Positions 1-9,259 are shown, numbered from the stretch's first letter. The stretch is 46,664 nucleotides of DNA from Gammaproteobacteria bacterium (GCA_016193395.1 JACPSH010000024.1:1-46664); one strand, 5' to 3'. Notes: generated by a model not told the origin, from the letters alone. Translations and numbers: made by a program.

Positions 1-3
1 GCA

Positions 4-1158
4 ATGGAATCGAAATCTCCAGTCCCATTCTCTCAGTCATTCGTGTCCGAGAAGGAAATAGCATACGCGACGGAATCCCTTCAATCTACCCGCACGGCTG
101 GTAATGGTGTGTTCACCCATCGCTGCGAAAGACTTATGCGGGACTTGACGGGCGGCGCGCAGGTATTGTTGACCTCCTCGTGCACGGCTTCCCTGGAGAT
201 CGCGGCGCTCGCGCTCGATGTCCGGCCCGGCGACGAAGTAATAATGCCTTCGTTTACTTTCGTATCCACCGCAAACGCGTTCTGTCTGCGCGGTGCAGTG
301 CCCAAGTTCGTGGATATTGAAACAGACACGCTCAACATTGACATCGACGCGGTGCAAGCCGCGATCACGGATCGGACCCGCGCAATCGTTCCAATCCACT
401 ATGCCGGCATTTCATGCGACATGGATCGCCTCCTGGAAATTGCACGCAGGCGCGGGATACCGGTAGTCGAAGACGCGGCCCAGGCCTTCCTGTGCGGCTA
501 TCGCGGGCGGCCGCTTGGGACGATCGGCGAGTTGGGTTGCTACAGCTTTCACGAAACCAAGACATTTAGCGCGGGTGAATGTGGCGCGATTGCAGTCAAT
601 GATTCCGCGCTGCTCGGGAAGATCGAGATCATCCGGGAGAAGGGCACGAACCGGAAGGCATTCTTCAGCGGCCAGGTAGACCGTTACACGTGGATGGATT
701 TGGGCTCCTCATATCTGCCCAGTGACATCATCGCCGCCGTATTACTCGCACAACTCGAACAACGGGACGATATACTCGAGCGTCGGCGCTGCGTTTTTGA
801 GAAGTACGATCGTCTGCTTGCGCCGCTCTATGAGCGGGGACTACTGCGCGGCCCGGTTGTTCCGCGCTGGATGCAAATCAACTATCACATCTACTACGTC
901 CTGACGGAAGACGCCGAAACTCGCCGCGGTCTGCTCGATTTTCTCAAGGCACGCGGTATCCTGGCGACGTTTCATTTTGTGCCACTGCACCAGTCCGCCT
1001 ATGCACAGCGTGCCGGGATTGATGAGCGACTGCCCCACACGGAGGACCTGGCCGCGCGCCTTGTTCGCCTGCCGTTGTTCTCCGAAATGACGGACCAGCA
1101 GCAGGGGCTCGTGGTGGACAGGATCCTGGAATTCTTTTCCGGGCCGAAGGGCCATTGA
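4..1158 (+). CDS. wecE: WecE/RffA-family dTDP-4-amino-4,6-dideoxygalactose transaminase
   Basis: A PLP-dependent sugar aminotransferase of the DegT/DnrJ/EryC1 superfamily, 384 aa. It should transfer an amino group to a dTDP-4-keto-6-deoxyhexose, giving dTDP-Fuc4N for a cell-surface glycan. It follows E. coli WecE closely along its length: LLTSSCTASLEIAALALD near residues 55-72, PGDEVIMPSFTFVSTANAF at 75-93, VVEDAAQ at 154-160, and SFHETK, whose Lys186 is the expected Schiff-base lysine. IREKGTNR and the DLGSSYLPSD segment are also conserved. The ATG at 4 is very close to the window edge, so its ribosome binding site and any upstream operon partner cannot be seen. The next gene lies on the opposite strand, so this is the last gene of its own unit. 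The family call is firm; the exact sugar is inferred. Confidence 0.9.
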   Translation: MESKSPVPFSQSFVSEKEIAYATESLQSTRTAGNGVFTHRCERLMRDLTGGAQVLLTSSCTASLEIAALALDVRPGDEVIMPSFTFVSTANAFCLRGAVPKFVDIETDTLNIDIDAVQAAITDRTRAIVPIHYAGISCDMDRLLEIARRRGIPVVEDAAQAFLCGYRGRPLGTIGELGCYSFHETKTFSAGECGAIAVNDSALLGKIEIIREKGTNRKAFFSGQVDRYTWMDLGSSYLPSDIIAAVLLAQLEQRDDILERRRCVFEKYDRLLAPLYERGLLRGPVVPRWMQINYHIYYVLTEDAETRRGLLDFLKARGILATFHFVPLHQSAYAQRAGIDERLPHTEDLAARLVRLPLFSEMTDQQQGLVVDRILEFFSGPKGH

Positions 1159-1267
1159 CGGCGGGTGCGGCTTGATGCCAATCGCGCTTCGGTCCCGGCT
1201 GACCTCCGTTTCCGGCGCCGGCCGACGGTCGCAGCAGACATTGCCGCCCACCTTCGGTCGCAGATAG

Positions 1268-2680
1268 TCAGTTGCTGAAAATGTTGAGACGATTGTCGCG
1301 CAACACACGGAGTGCATCATTGCAGGCGGGCCCCTTGCGGCAGTACCACGATGGAACCGGCGCATCGGGATCCTCTTTCACTCTGGCAATGGCCTGTTCG
1401 GCACGCAGACGGTAACTGGCTTTCGCTATCAGGATATGACGGGCATTTACCGCCTGCGCGGCAGTGAGCGCGGCAAACAGCAGTACCGCCGGAAGGATCG
1501 ATGTCGCCGGCCGCGCGGAACTGCGCCATTGATCAAGGAAGGCGTACGACAATGTCCAGACGGCGCCAATCATCCCTACCTGCGGGTCGCCGGCATACGA
1601 TCCGCGTAACGGTCCCCCGAAGTGGTAACCGTAACGCGCCTGCAGAAGTTCGGCGATATAGAGTAGCGAATACAGCATGAACATGAGCGGAAGCCAGGTC
1701 CTGTGCCACACGCGCAGACGGAAATACAGGAACAGGCTGAGCCCGTAAAGTGTCAGGACAATGGTTCCCATCGCCAGTTGCAGCGTTTCCCCGGCCCGAA
1801 TCAGAATATCCCGGTGAATGGTCGCGCTCGCCAGGATGGTCAACACGTATTGCAGCGCGCCGCCGGGATTGGAGATGAATGGCGGCAGCCCGACGGTGAC
1901 AAAGGTGCGGCCGGCCCACAGGCGGACGGACAGCAAATATCCCGCCACAAGGAGGGCGGAGATACCGCACAGTTTGGCCAGGTACCACAGCCTGGATTTG
2001 CGTTCTCCGGTTCGAAGGTGAATGTTCAGAACGGCTGCGGCCAACGCGGCGCCAATGACGGCCGGCGATTTGTCTCCGGAAAATCCGAAGACGATCAAGA
2101 AAAGTATCAGGAACTGGATGATCAGAGAGCGGCGGTCTTCGCCACGGCGGAGCGAATTCTCCACGGAAGTCCAGAACACGAAAAATAGCAGCCATCCCAC
2201 GAAAGTATTCACGCAAAGCGCGGAATAAATGAAGAATACATTCTTGCTCAGGCTGAAGATCAACATCAGCATCATAAGGAACAGTAGTTGCGCGCCAAGC
2301 GCGTTATCGAGACCCGTCAGGGATTCGAGGTAACGCCGGTAGACCAGCACGACAAATATCAGCAGCGCGGTCAGGCCTACGAAGATTTCGACATGGACGT
2401 TGAGATCGAAAAGGATCGCGTTCAGGAGAAAAAGCGTTTTGTACCCGATGCGAATGTGAGAAGTCTCGTTAGCGACCAGGTCGAGAACGGAGAACTGACC
2501 GGAGTAATAGCGGGCGAGCATTCCGACTACGAACCGCCATTGGTCCAGCAGGATGGTATTCGGGACGTACGTCAGGGAGTGGTAGAGAATCAGGCCGAAT
2601 GAAATGAAAATGGCCCCCAGACCGAGCCGCCGCTGGCCCGCGAATCGTCCGATTGCCTCCCACACTGGGAACCGAGTCAT
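1268..2680 (-). CDS. polytopic membrane protein, unknown function
   Basis: 470 aa with about ten hydrophobic segments spread from residue 20 to about 410 (for example IFISFGLILYHSL, LLIFVVLVY, LLFLMMLMLIFSL, FLILFLIVFGFSG, ALLVAGYLLSV). It ends in a short soluble tail of about 60 residues with two or three Cys. There is no signal peptide beyond the first membrane helix. I do not recognise a family. The topology and place within polysaccharide genes would fit a GT-C-like glycosyltransferase, polymerase or flippase-associated protein, but no diagnostic acidic motif was found. It is the only minus-strand gene in the first 15 kb and is divergent from the operon beginning at 2844. The ATG at 2680 is the most likely start. 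Confidence 0.7.
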   Translation of the reverse strand: MTRFPVWEAIGRFAGQRRLGLGAIFISFGLILYHSLTYVPNTILLDQWRFVVGMLARYYSGQFSVLDLVANETSHIRIGYKTLFLLNAILFDLNVHVEIFVGLTALLIFVVLVYRRYLESLTGLDNALGAQLLFLMMLMLIFSLSKNVFFIYSALCVNTFVGWLLFFVFWTSVENSLRRGEDRRSLIIQFLILFLIVFGFSGDKSPAVIGAALAAAVLNIHLRTGERKSRLWYLAKLCGISALLVAGYLLSVRLWAGRTFVTVGLPPFISNPGGALQYVLTILASATIHRDILIRAGETLQLAMGTIVLTLYGLSLFLYFRLRVWHRTWLPLMFMLYSLLYIAELLQARYGYHFGGPLRGSYAGDPQVGMIGAVWTLSYAFLDQWRSSARPATSILPAVLLFAALTAAQAVNARHILIAKASYRLRAEQAIARVKEDPDAPVPSWYCRKGPACNDALRVLRDNRLNIFSN

Positions 2681-2843
2681 CAGTGACGTTTCCGTGAGAC
2701 TTCGGATTGGGCCGCCGATTGAGCCGTCAGCCGGGTGTGCGCATTCTCGACGGGCAACCGGATGGAGTCACTCAGTGTCCGGTCTCGGGAACCCCAAGTC
2801 GCCCGGTATACATATACAATGAGTGTGTGCTTGGGACCGGGTC

Positions 2844-3572
2844 ATGCAGGCGGTCATTCTAGCAGGCGGAAGGGGAACGCGGCTCGGCACGCTGACCGAG
2901 GCGATGCCCAAGCCGATGCTGCCGGTGAACGGCCGTCCATTCCTCTCCTATCTCCTGGACGCACTGGTCGGACAGGAGATATCCAGGATCATCCTTTCCG
3001 TAAGCTACCGGCATGAGCTCATCCGATCGCATTTCGGGGGCCGCTACGGGACGGCCGCGCTGGACTACGTCGTGGAGGATGAACCGCTCGGCACCGGCGG
3101 CGCGGCGCGGTTTGCCCTGCAGAGGGCGTCTCCGGGAACGGTATTCCTCCTGAACGGCGACACACTGTTTGCAGTTCCCCTTTCTGAAATGATCGCGGTG
3201 CGGGATCGGGAGAACGCGGATCTGGTCATGGCGCTTCGCCGCGTGCGCGACGGCGGCAGGTACGGAAGCGTCGTGGAATCCGGAGGCCGGATCGTGGGAT
3301 TCGAAGAGAAGTCGGCGCGCGCGGAAGCCATCATCAACGGCGGCGTTTACCTCCTCGGGCGGCGCGATCTCCTCGACGGATTCCCGGCGGGGCCGCGTTC
3401 GCTGGAGCTCGACATGTTCCCCGCGCTGCTCAAGACCCGCCGCGTCGTGGGACTGCACTCCGATGCGACGTTCATCGACATCGGCGTGCCGGACGACTAC
3501 GAAAAGGCGCAGGTTCTGCTGCGGGGTGACACGAGGGCGGGCGGCGCCGGGGCCGCCGGAACAGGGGCCTGA
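2844..3572 (+). CDS. HddC-like sugar-1-phosphate nucleotidyltransferase
   Basis: 242 aa from ATG 2844; a GTG 21 bp upstream is also open, but the family N-terminus begins directly at MQAVILAGG. It has the nucleotidyltransferase signature GGRGTRL (8-14) with K23 in PKPMLPV, and NGD (104-106) as the metal-binding triad. The closest remembered family is D-glycero-alpha-D-manno-heptose 1-phosphate guanylyltransferase (HddC) and related NTP_transferase proteins of about 230-240 aa. It would make an NDP-activated sugar for the glycosyltransferases that follow. No GmhA, HddA or GmhB partner for the heptose pathway is in the window, so the substrate is uncertain. First gene of the operon; the next starts 8 bp after its stop. 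Confidence 0.8.
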   Translation: MQAVILAGGRGTRLGTLTEAMPKPMLPVNGRPFLSYLLDALVGQEISRIILSVSYRHELIRSHFGGRYGTAALDYVVEDEPLGTGGAARFALQRASPGTVFLLNGDTLFAVPLSEMIAVRDRENADLVMALRRVRDGGRYGSVVESGGRIVGFEEKSARAEAIINGGVYLLGRRDLLDGFPAGPRSLELDMFPALLKTRRVVGLHSDATFIDIGVPDDYEKAQVLLRGDTRAGGAGAAGTGA

Positions 3573-3579
3573 GTCCGCC

Positions 3580-4569
3580 GTGTCCGCAGCGCAGGGCCAG
3601 GGCGTCGGCGTCGCCATCGTCAATTGGAACAGCGGGGAGTACCTGCTGCACTGCCTGGAATGCCTGAGATCGCAGTCGCGCCCCGCGCAGGGCGTGCTCG
3701 TCATTGACAATAACAGCAAGGATGGCTCATTGGATACGGCGCAGGGCCGGTTTGCGGACGTCACATTTGTCCGTCTTCCGCGCAATGCCGGCTTCGCCGA
3801 AGCCAACAACCTCGCGGTGTCCATGCTGGCAGAGCGCGAGTGGATCCTCCTGGTCAATCCCGATGCCTTTCTCCACGGAGACTGTCTCAATCAGCTTCTG
3901 CGTGCCGCGGAGGCGAACCCCGGCGTCAGCGTCTTCACACCATTGTTGCTGCAGGCCACGGAGCCGCCGACCGTCGCCTGTGCGGGGGATGATTACAGTC
4001 GCGGAGGGATCGCCGTTCATCGGGGCTCGGGCCGGCCGGTTGCGCCGGAAGACGCGTCCCCCGCGCCGGTGTTTTCCGGAAGCGGCGCGACGCTGCTGCT
4101 GCGCCGGCAGGTATTTCTCGACGCCGGGGGTTTCGACACTGATTATTTCTGTTACTACGAGGATGTGGATCTCGGATTCCGGCTCCAGTTGCTGGGTCAG
4201 CGCTGCCTGTTCGTGCCGGGCGCGGTGGCGCGGCATGTCGGCGGCGGCACGACGGGCGGCATGGGTAATGACTACAGTCTCTTTTATTGCCATCGGAACT
4301 GCATCTGGACCTACGTGAAGAACATGCCGAACCCGCTCTTTCTGCGTTACCTTCCCCTGCATCTGCTGGCGCTGGCGAAAAACATCGCGGCCGCGGCGCT
4401 CCGGGGCAGATCTCGGCTCGTCATGAAGGCGACATGGGAGGCCCTGCGGCTGCTGCCGAAGAAGTTCCAGGAGCGGAAGCGGATGCAGTCCCGCAGGAGA
4501 GTCAACGCAGCGTACATCGATTCGCTGCTGTTGCGCAGCGGCATTCCGGGAATTTCGGTCCGTGGATGA
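3580..4569 (+). CDS. GT2 family glycosyltransferase
   Basis: 329 aa from GTG 3580, the first start after the upstream stop at 3572. A longer open frame reaches back to 3463, but that part overlaps the previous gene out of frame and has no glycosyltransferase character. The GT-A fold is evident: VAIVNWNSGEYL (11-22), VIDNNSKDGS (41-50), and LVNPDAF (91-97) as the DxD-like metal site. FDTDYFCYYEDVDLGFRL follows, with the usual ED pair, around residues 186-203. It resembles WbbL-like rhamnosyl- and hexosyltransferases that act on lipid-linked intermediates at the inner face of the cytoplasmic membrane. It overlaps the next gene by 8 bp, suggesting coupled translation. Donor and acceptor are not deducible. 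Confidence 0.85.
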   Translation: MSAAQGQGVGVAIVNWNSGEYLLHCLECLRSQSRPAQGVLVIDNNSKDGSLDTAQGRFADVTFVRLPRNAGFAEANNLAVSMLAEREWILLVNPDAFLHGDCLNQLLRAAEANPGVSVFTPLLLQATEPPTVACAGDDYSRGGIAVHRGSGRPVAPEDASPAPVFSGSGATLLLRRQVFLDAGGFDTDYFCYYEDVDLGFRLQLLGQRCLFVPGAVARHVGGGTTGGMGNDYSLFYCHRNCIWTYVKNMPNPLFLRYLPLHLLALAKNIAAAALRGRSRLVMKATWEALRLLPKKFQERKRMQSRRRVNAAYIDSLLLRSGIPGISVRG

Positions 4570-5485
4570 GAACGTATACGGTGTCGTGGTCTGCTACCGG
4601 CGCGATCCTGAAGCCATCATGCAGCGGCTGCGGGCGCTCAACGCGGAAGCCGCCGGCGTTATCGCCGTGGACAATTCGCAACCGGCGCCGGAAGACGCAT
4701 GGGCGCGGATCGCGTCCCGATACGCCACGCTGCACGTCATCCTGAACGGACACAACCTTGGCGTGGGCAAGGCGCTCAACCAGGGCATTGCGGCGGCGCT
4801 GGAGCGGGGCGCCAGTCTCGTCCTGCTCCTGGACGATGATAGCGAACCGGCGGCCGGCATGCTGCAGGCGCAGCTTGCCGCGCTGCGGGCCTTGCGTGGC
4901 GCGGGCGGGAAGGTTGCGGCCATTGGCGCCGACTACACCAGTCATCCTCTTTCACGGCGGACGCTGTATCCGCAGTTTCTCGGGATGCGTGTCCGGCGCG
5001 TCGGCTGTTCCGGCGTGGGAACCTTGCCGGTGGAATACATGATGACTTCGGGCAGCCTGATCCCGGCAGAGGCGTTGGGCCGGATAGGCCCGATGCGCGA
5101 GGATTTCTTCATCGACTGCATCGACACGGAATGGTGTTTCCGGGCGCGCGCCGCCGGCTATGGACTGTTTGTCGCCTGTGCGGCAAAGCTCGAACATTCG
5201 CCGGGCGAAGGCGCGCTGTTCGGCTGCCGGCTCGCCTATCGCAAGCCGCTGCGCCAGTATTTCGCGTTCCGCAACAGCGTTTACACGCTGCGGCTCGCGC
5301 ACTGTCCATGGCCGTGGCGCCTGATGCAGACGTGCCGGTTGTTCGGCATGGCCGGTGCGTACCTGTTATTTGCGCGCGACCGGTGGCGGCAGCTTGGGAT
5401 GATGGCAAAGGGCGCCTGGCACGGGTTGCGTGGACAGCTCGGTGCTCCCGATGATCCAGACCATGGTGAGGCCATCCGCTCGTGA
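4562..5485 (+). CDS. GT2 family rhamnosyltransferase-like protein
   Basis: 307 aa from GTG 4562, overlapping the preceding gene by 8 bp. Motifs: VVVCYRRD (8-15), VDNSQ (36-40), LLLDDDSEP (88-96, metal-binding DDD), YMMTSGSLI (159-167) and FFIDCIDTEWCFRARAAGYG (182-201). The last segment is typical of RfbF/RfbN-type dTDP-rhamnosyltransferases. The product is cytoplasmic and likely membrane-associated, adding a deoxyhexose to the growing O-antigen repeat. The C-terminus has a hydrophobic stretch around residues 255-275. It shares GTGA with the next start (4 bp overlap). Confidence 0.85.
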   Translation: MDENVYGVVVCYRRDPEAIMQRLRALNAEAAGVIAVDNSQPAPEDAWARIASRYATLHVILNGHNLGVGKALNQGIAAALERGASLVLLLDDDSEPAAGMLQAQLAALRALRGAGGKVAAIGADYTSHPLSRRTLYPQFLGMRVRRVGCSGVGTLPVEYMMTSGSLIPAEALGRIGPMREDFFIDCIDTEWCFRARAAGYGLFVACAAKLEHSPGEGALFGCRLAYRKPLRQYFAFRNSVYTLRLAHCPWPWRLMQTCRLFGMAGAYLLFARDRWRQLGMMAKGAWHGLRGQLGAPDDPDHGEAIRS

Positions 5486-6549
5486 CTGCCATGACCCGTG
5501 TCCTCGCGTTGACCCGATACGGCAGGCGGGGGGCAAGCAGCCGGATCCGTTTCATGCAATTCCAGCCGCACCTTGCGCGCGCGGGCATTGATTCGACCGT
5601 GTCGGCGTTCCTGTCGGATCGTTACCTGGAACGGTTGTACGCCAACGGCCGCCGCGACTGGCGCGAAGTGATCCGTGCGTACGCCCGGAGGCTGAAGGCG
5701 TTGCGATCGACGGCGGGATACGACCTGGTCTGGATAGACAAGGAACTTTTGCCGTGGCTGCCGTTCGCCGTGGAGCAACACTTCTTTCCGCGTGGCGTCA
5801 GGACGATTCTGGATATGGACGACGCCATATTCGTCCGCTACATGGAACACCGCAGCGCTTTCGTGCGGCGTTTCCTTTCGGGCAAGTTTGCCCGCCTGCT
5901 GCAATTACCCGCTCATGTCATCGCCGGCAGCGCGTTCCTGTGCGATTACGCCAGGTCGCAGGGTGCGCGCCAGGTGCATTATGTCCCCTCGGTCGTGGAT
6001 CTGGAGAAGTATCCCGCGCCGGGCGCCAGGACGCCGGGCGGCCCGCTGGTCATCGGCTGGATCGGGTCGCCCTCCACCCAGCATTATCTGCACGGGATCC
6101 GCGATTGCCTGGCGCGTGTGGGAAGAGCGGGCGGTGTCAAACTGCTCGCCATCGGCGCGCGCGGACTGCATGAGCTGCCGCTGGAGGTGGAATTGCGATC
6201 ATGGTCGGAGGAGACCGAGGCCGCGGACCTCCGCGACTGCGACATCGGCATCATGCCGCTGGCCGACAGCAACTGGGAGCGCGGGAAATGCGGTTACAAG
6301 CTGGTGCAGTACATGGCCTGCGGGTTGCCGGTGGTCGCCACTGCCATTGGCGCGAACAACAGCATCGTCCGGCACGGGGTGGAGGGCTATCTCGCGCGGA
6401 CCGACGTGGAATGGTTTGAACACCTCGGCGCGCTCCTGCAGGATCGGGAGTTGAGGTTGCGCATGGGCAAGGCGGGCAGGGCGCGGGTAGAGAGTGAATA
6501 TTCATTGCAGTCGGTGCTGCCGCGCATCATTGCGCTCATCCGCGACTAG
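5482..6549 (+). CDS. GT4 family glycosyltransferase
   Basis: 355 aa from GTG 5482, overlapping the upstream stop by 4 bp; ATG 5491 is an alternative three codons in. It has a GT-B fold. The N-terminal half contains a YDLVWIDKELLPWLP segment and the acidic ILDMDDAIF motif near 110. The C-terminal half has IGWIGSPSTQHYL near 191, IGIMPLADSNWERGKCGYKLVQYMACGLPVVAT (the sugar-nucleotide site) and a GVEGYLA segment. It is a retaining transferase of the GT4 type. Acceptor and donor are unknown. The gene after it begins 57 bp downstream, behind a structured segment. Confidence 0.85.
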   Translation: MTAMTRVLALTRYGRRGASSRIRFMQFQPHLARAGIDSTVSAFLSDRYLERLYANGRRDWREVIRAYARRLKALRSTAGYDLVWIDKELLPWLPFAVEQHFFPRGVRTILDMDDAIFVRYMEHRSAFVRRFLSGKFARLLQLPAHVIAGSAFLCDYARSQGARQVHYVPSVVDLEKYPAPGARTPGGPLVIGWIGSPSTQHYLHGIRDCLARVGRAGGVKLLAIGARGLHELPLEVELRSWSEETEAADLRDCDIGIMPLADSNWERGKCGYKLVQYMACGLPVVATAIGANNSIVRHGVEGYLARTDVEWFEHLGALLQDRELRLRMGKAGRARVESEYSLQSVLPRIIALIRD

Positions 6550-6570
6550 CGTGATGCGTCAATTAAAGAT

Positions 6571-6622
6571 GTGGGGCCGGATTGACCCGGCCATCCAGGC
6601 GGCGGGATGAATCCCGCCCCAC
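6571..6622. other. tandem hairpins over a translation start
   Basis: Two perfect hairpins lie side by side. GGCCGG (6575-6580) pairs with CCGGCC (6587-6592) across a 6-nt loop. GGCGGGA (6601-6607) pairs with TCCCGCC (6612-6618) across a 4-nt loop. GTGGGG (6571-6576) is also complementary to CCCCAC (6617-6622), so the whole could close into one larger structure. The second hairpin contains the ATG at 6607 and its candidate ribosome binding site AGGCGG (6597-6602), so it could restrict initiation. The only other intergenic space in this operon is short. Confidence 0.6.
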
Positions 6623-7797
6623 AGAATATGAATACCCCGCGAAGTGGCAGGCAACTGGTCCTGCTGATTGCGGAGCACGCCTATTTCCTTTCGCACCGCC
6701 TGGCCCTGGCGGAAGCGGCGGTGCGGCAGGGCTACGAGGTTTGCGTCTTTACACGCGTGCCGGCCGGTGAAACGCCAGCGCCGCGCGCGGGGGTGAACGT
6801 CATTCCTGTTCCCATCCGGCGCTCGTTCGGGAATCCCCTGGCGGATCTTGCGCTGGTTGCCACGCTGACGCGCGAATGGCGCCGGCTGCGACCCGCGATC
6901 GTCCATAACGTATCCGTCAAGCTGTGCGTTCTGGGATCGATCGCCGCCTGGCTCGCCGGTGTCCCGGGCGTCGTCAACGCCTTTACCGGGCTTGGTTATG
7001 CATTTCGGTCTCGAGGCCCGCTGGCCGCGCTGCTGCGCGCCGTGGTGACGCCGATTCTGGGACTCGGCGCGCGGCGGCGCGGAACCTGGGCGCTCTTTCA
7101 AAACGGGGACGATCTCGAGTACTGTCGCAGGCGCGGGCTGGTTAACTATTCGCGCAGCATCGTGATCGAAGGCAGCGGCGTTGACCTGCGGCGGTTCCAG
7201 CCGGCGCCGGAGCAGGGCGGTGAGCCGCGCATCCTGTTCGCGGCGAGGCTGCTATGGGACAAAGGAATAGGCGAATTCGTGGAGGCCGCCCGGATGCTGC
7301 GCGGGCGCGGTGTGCGGGCGCGATTCACGGCGGTCGGCGATCCCGATCCGGACAACCCGAGTTGCGTGGACGAACCCACGCTGGCCGCCTGGCGCAGCGA
7401 GGGGATCGTGGAATGGCCCGGCTACCAGGAGGACATGGCCGCGTGGATGAATCGCGCTCACGTATTCTGTCTGCCGAGCCACCACGAGGGGCTGCCAAAG
7501 GTGCTGCTCGAGGCGGGGGCGTGCGCACTGCCGATCGTGGCATCCGATATACCCGGGTGCCGGGCGGTCGTTGAGCCGGGCGTCAACGGGCTGCTCGTGC
7601 CGGTGGGCGATGCCGCGTCGCTGGCGGCGGCGCTGGAGAAGCTGGTGCAGGATGGTGGCATGCGCAGCGAGATGGGGCGGATGGGGCGTCACATCGTGGA
7701 AGAGCGGTTCGGGGTCGAAACGATTAACGGGAAAATACTGGCATTGTATGAACGGGTGCAGGGTCGGCTCGCGGCTCCGGATCGGGTAAGCGCATGA
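6607..7797 (+). CDS. GT4 family glycosyltransferase
   Basis: 396 aa from ATG 6607, with AGGCGG four bases before it; ATG 6628 is an alternative that lies outside the overlapping hairpin. GT-B fold of the CapM/WbpY-like group. The N-terminal domain has LIAEHAYFLSHRLALAEAA and HNVSVKLCVLGSIAAWLAGVPGVVNAFTGLG. The C-terminal domain has ILFAARLLWDKGIGEFVEAA, FCLPSHHEGLPKVLLEAGACALPIVASDIPGC (the E-x7-E donor-binding loop) and a GVNGLLVPVGD segment. Related enzymes add the second sugar to the undecaprenyl-linked intermediate. Its stop overlaps the manC start by 4 bp (ATGA). Confidence 0.87.
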   Translation: MNPAPQNMNTPRSGRQLVLLIAEHAYFLSHRLALAEAAVRQGYEVCVFTRVPAGETPAPRAGVNVIPVPIRRSFGNPLADLALVATLTREWRRLRPAIVHNVSVKLCVLGSIAAWLAGVPGVVNAFTGLGYAFRSRGPLAALLRAVVTPILGLGARRRGTWALFQNGDDLEYCRRRGLVNYSRSIVIEGSGVDLRRFQPAPEQGGEPRILFAARLLWDKGIGEFVEAARMLRGRGVRARFTAVGDPDPDNPSCVDEPTLAAWRSEGIVEWPGYQEDMAAWMNRAHVFCLPSHHEGLPKVLLEAGACALPIVASDIPGCRAVVEPGVNGLLVPVGDAASLAAALEKLVQDGGMRSEMGRMGRHIVEERFGVETINGKILALYERVQGRLAAPDRVSA

Positions 7798-9254
7798 CTA
7801 GCGTCGCGCCCATCGTCGTCGCGGGCGGCAGCGGCACCCGCCTCTGGCCCTTTTCGCGCGAGCATTACCCCAAGCAGTTCCTTGCCATCGGCGATGCCCA
7901 TTCGTTCCTGCAACGGACCCTGTTGCGCCTGCGCACGGCGCCGGCCGGCCTCGAGTTCGAGCCGCCGGTCGTGGTCGGCAACGAGGAACACCGTTTCCTG
8001 ATCCGCGATCAGGCGGCGAAGATCGGATTTCCATTGCAGTCCATCGTGCTTGAACCGGAGGGGCGCAACACCGCGCCGGCGCTGGCCGCCGCCGCGCTGA
8101 CGCTGGAAGGGGATCCCGTGTTCGCCATGTTTCCGGCGGATCAGCAGATCGACAATCCGGGGAGTTTCATGACGTGCCTGCGGTTGGCCTGCGAAGAGGC
8201 CGCTCGTGGGTGCATCGTGACACTCGGCGTCGTGCCGGTCCGCGCAGAGACGGGGTACGGCTACATTCATGTCCGGGGCGATGCCAGGACGGCAGGCGCC
8301 GGCCCGATCGCGCTCCCGACTGACGGTTTCGTCGAAAAGCCGGATGCCGCACGGGCGGAAGAATACCTGCGCTGCGGCGAATATCTGTGGAACAGCGGCG
8401 TATTTGTCATGCGCAACAGCGTCTGGCAGCGGGCGCTGCAACGTTACCGGCCGGACGTTCATGCGGCCTGCGCCGCCGCGGTGGCGGGTGGGGCGCGCGA
8501 CGGAGAATTCTTCCGCCTGGAACGGGACCGGTTCACGGCGTGTCCCGCAATATCCATTGATTATGCCGTGATGCAGCCGGCGATCGGTGACGCATCATTC
8601 GAATGCAGGGTCGTGCCGTTCTCCGCCGGCTGGTCCGATGCCGGTTCGTGGTATGCGTTGTGGGAGAACGGGAAGCGTGACCGGGAGGGGAACATCCTCG
8701 GCGGCGATGTCATCGCGCGCGATACCCGAAACTCCATGGTCCTGGCGCAGGACCGCCTGGTCGTGGCGCTCGGGTGCGAGGATCTGGTCATTGCCGAGAC
8801 GGCGGATGCCGTGCTGGTCGCATCCCTCGGCTCCTCGCAGGCATTGTCCGGCCTCGTGCGCGATCTGAAAATCGACAACCGCCACGAGACTGTCACGCAC
8901 AGGCGCGTGTACCGGCCGTGGGGCAGTTATGAGCCTGTCGCCGTGGGACGCCATTACCAGGTCAAGCGTCTGACGCTGGATCCGGGCAAGAGGCTGTCGC
9001 TGCAGTTGCACCACCGGCGGGCCGAACACTGGGTCGTGGTGCGTGGCGTGGCGACGGTGATCCGCGGGGATGAGACCATCAGGCTGGCGGAGAACGAGTC
9101 GATCTATATTCCCCGGGAGACGCGCCACCGCCTGGCGAACGACGCCGTGGACCCGCTCGAAGTCATTGAGGTGCAGACGGGCGATTATCTCGGGGAGGAT
9201 GACATCGTCAGGTTTGACGACGATTTCGGCCGCGCAGTCCCGAAGGACCCCTGA
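7794..9254 (+). CDS. manC: bifunctional mannose-1-phosphate guanylyltransferase / mannose-6-phosphate isomerase
   Basis: 486 aa, the usual size of ManC/XanB/AlgA type II enzymes. The N-terminal GT-A-like domain has VVAGGSGTRLWP (8-19), YPKQFL, EPEGRNTAPA and FVEKPD, the guanylyltransferase active site that makes GDP-mannose. The C-terminal cupin domain has LHHRRAEHWVVVRG near 402-415 and PLEVIEVQTGDYLGEDDI, the phosphomannose isomerase metal site. It converts fructose-6-P to mannose-6-P and mannose-1-P to GDP-mannose. The phosphomannomutase step (ManB) must be encoded elsewhere. GDP-mannose probably feeds one or both GT4 enzymes upstream. Confidence 0.95.
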   Translation: MTSVAPIVVAGGSGTRLWPFSREHYPKQFLAIGDAHSFLQRTLLRLRTAPAGLEFEPPVVVGNEEHRFLIRDQAAKIGFPLQSIVLEPEGRNTAPALAAAALTLEGDPVFAMFPADQQIDNPGSFMTCLRLACEEAARGCIVTLGVVPVRAETGYGYIHVRGDARTAGAGPIALPTDGFVEKPDAARAEEYLRCGEYLWNSGVFVMRNSVWQRALQRYRPDVHAACAAAVAGGARDGEFFRLERDRFTACPAISIDYAVMQPAIGDASFECRVVPFSAGWSDAGSWYALWENGKRDREGNILGGDVIARDTRNSMVLAQDRLVVALGCEDLVIAETADAVLVASLGSSQALSGLVRDLKIDNRHETVTHRRVYRPWGSYEPVAVGRHYQVKRLTLDPGKRLSLQLHHRRAEHWVVVRGVATVIRGDETIRLAENESIYIPRETRHRLANDAVDPLEVIEVQTGDYLGEDDIVRFDDDFGRAVPKDP

Positions 9255-9259
9255 AGCGC

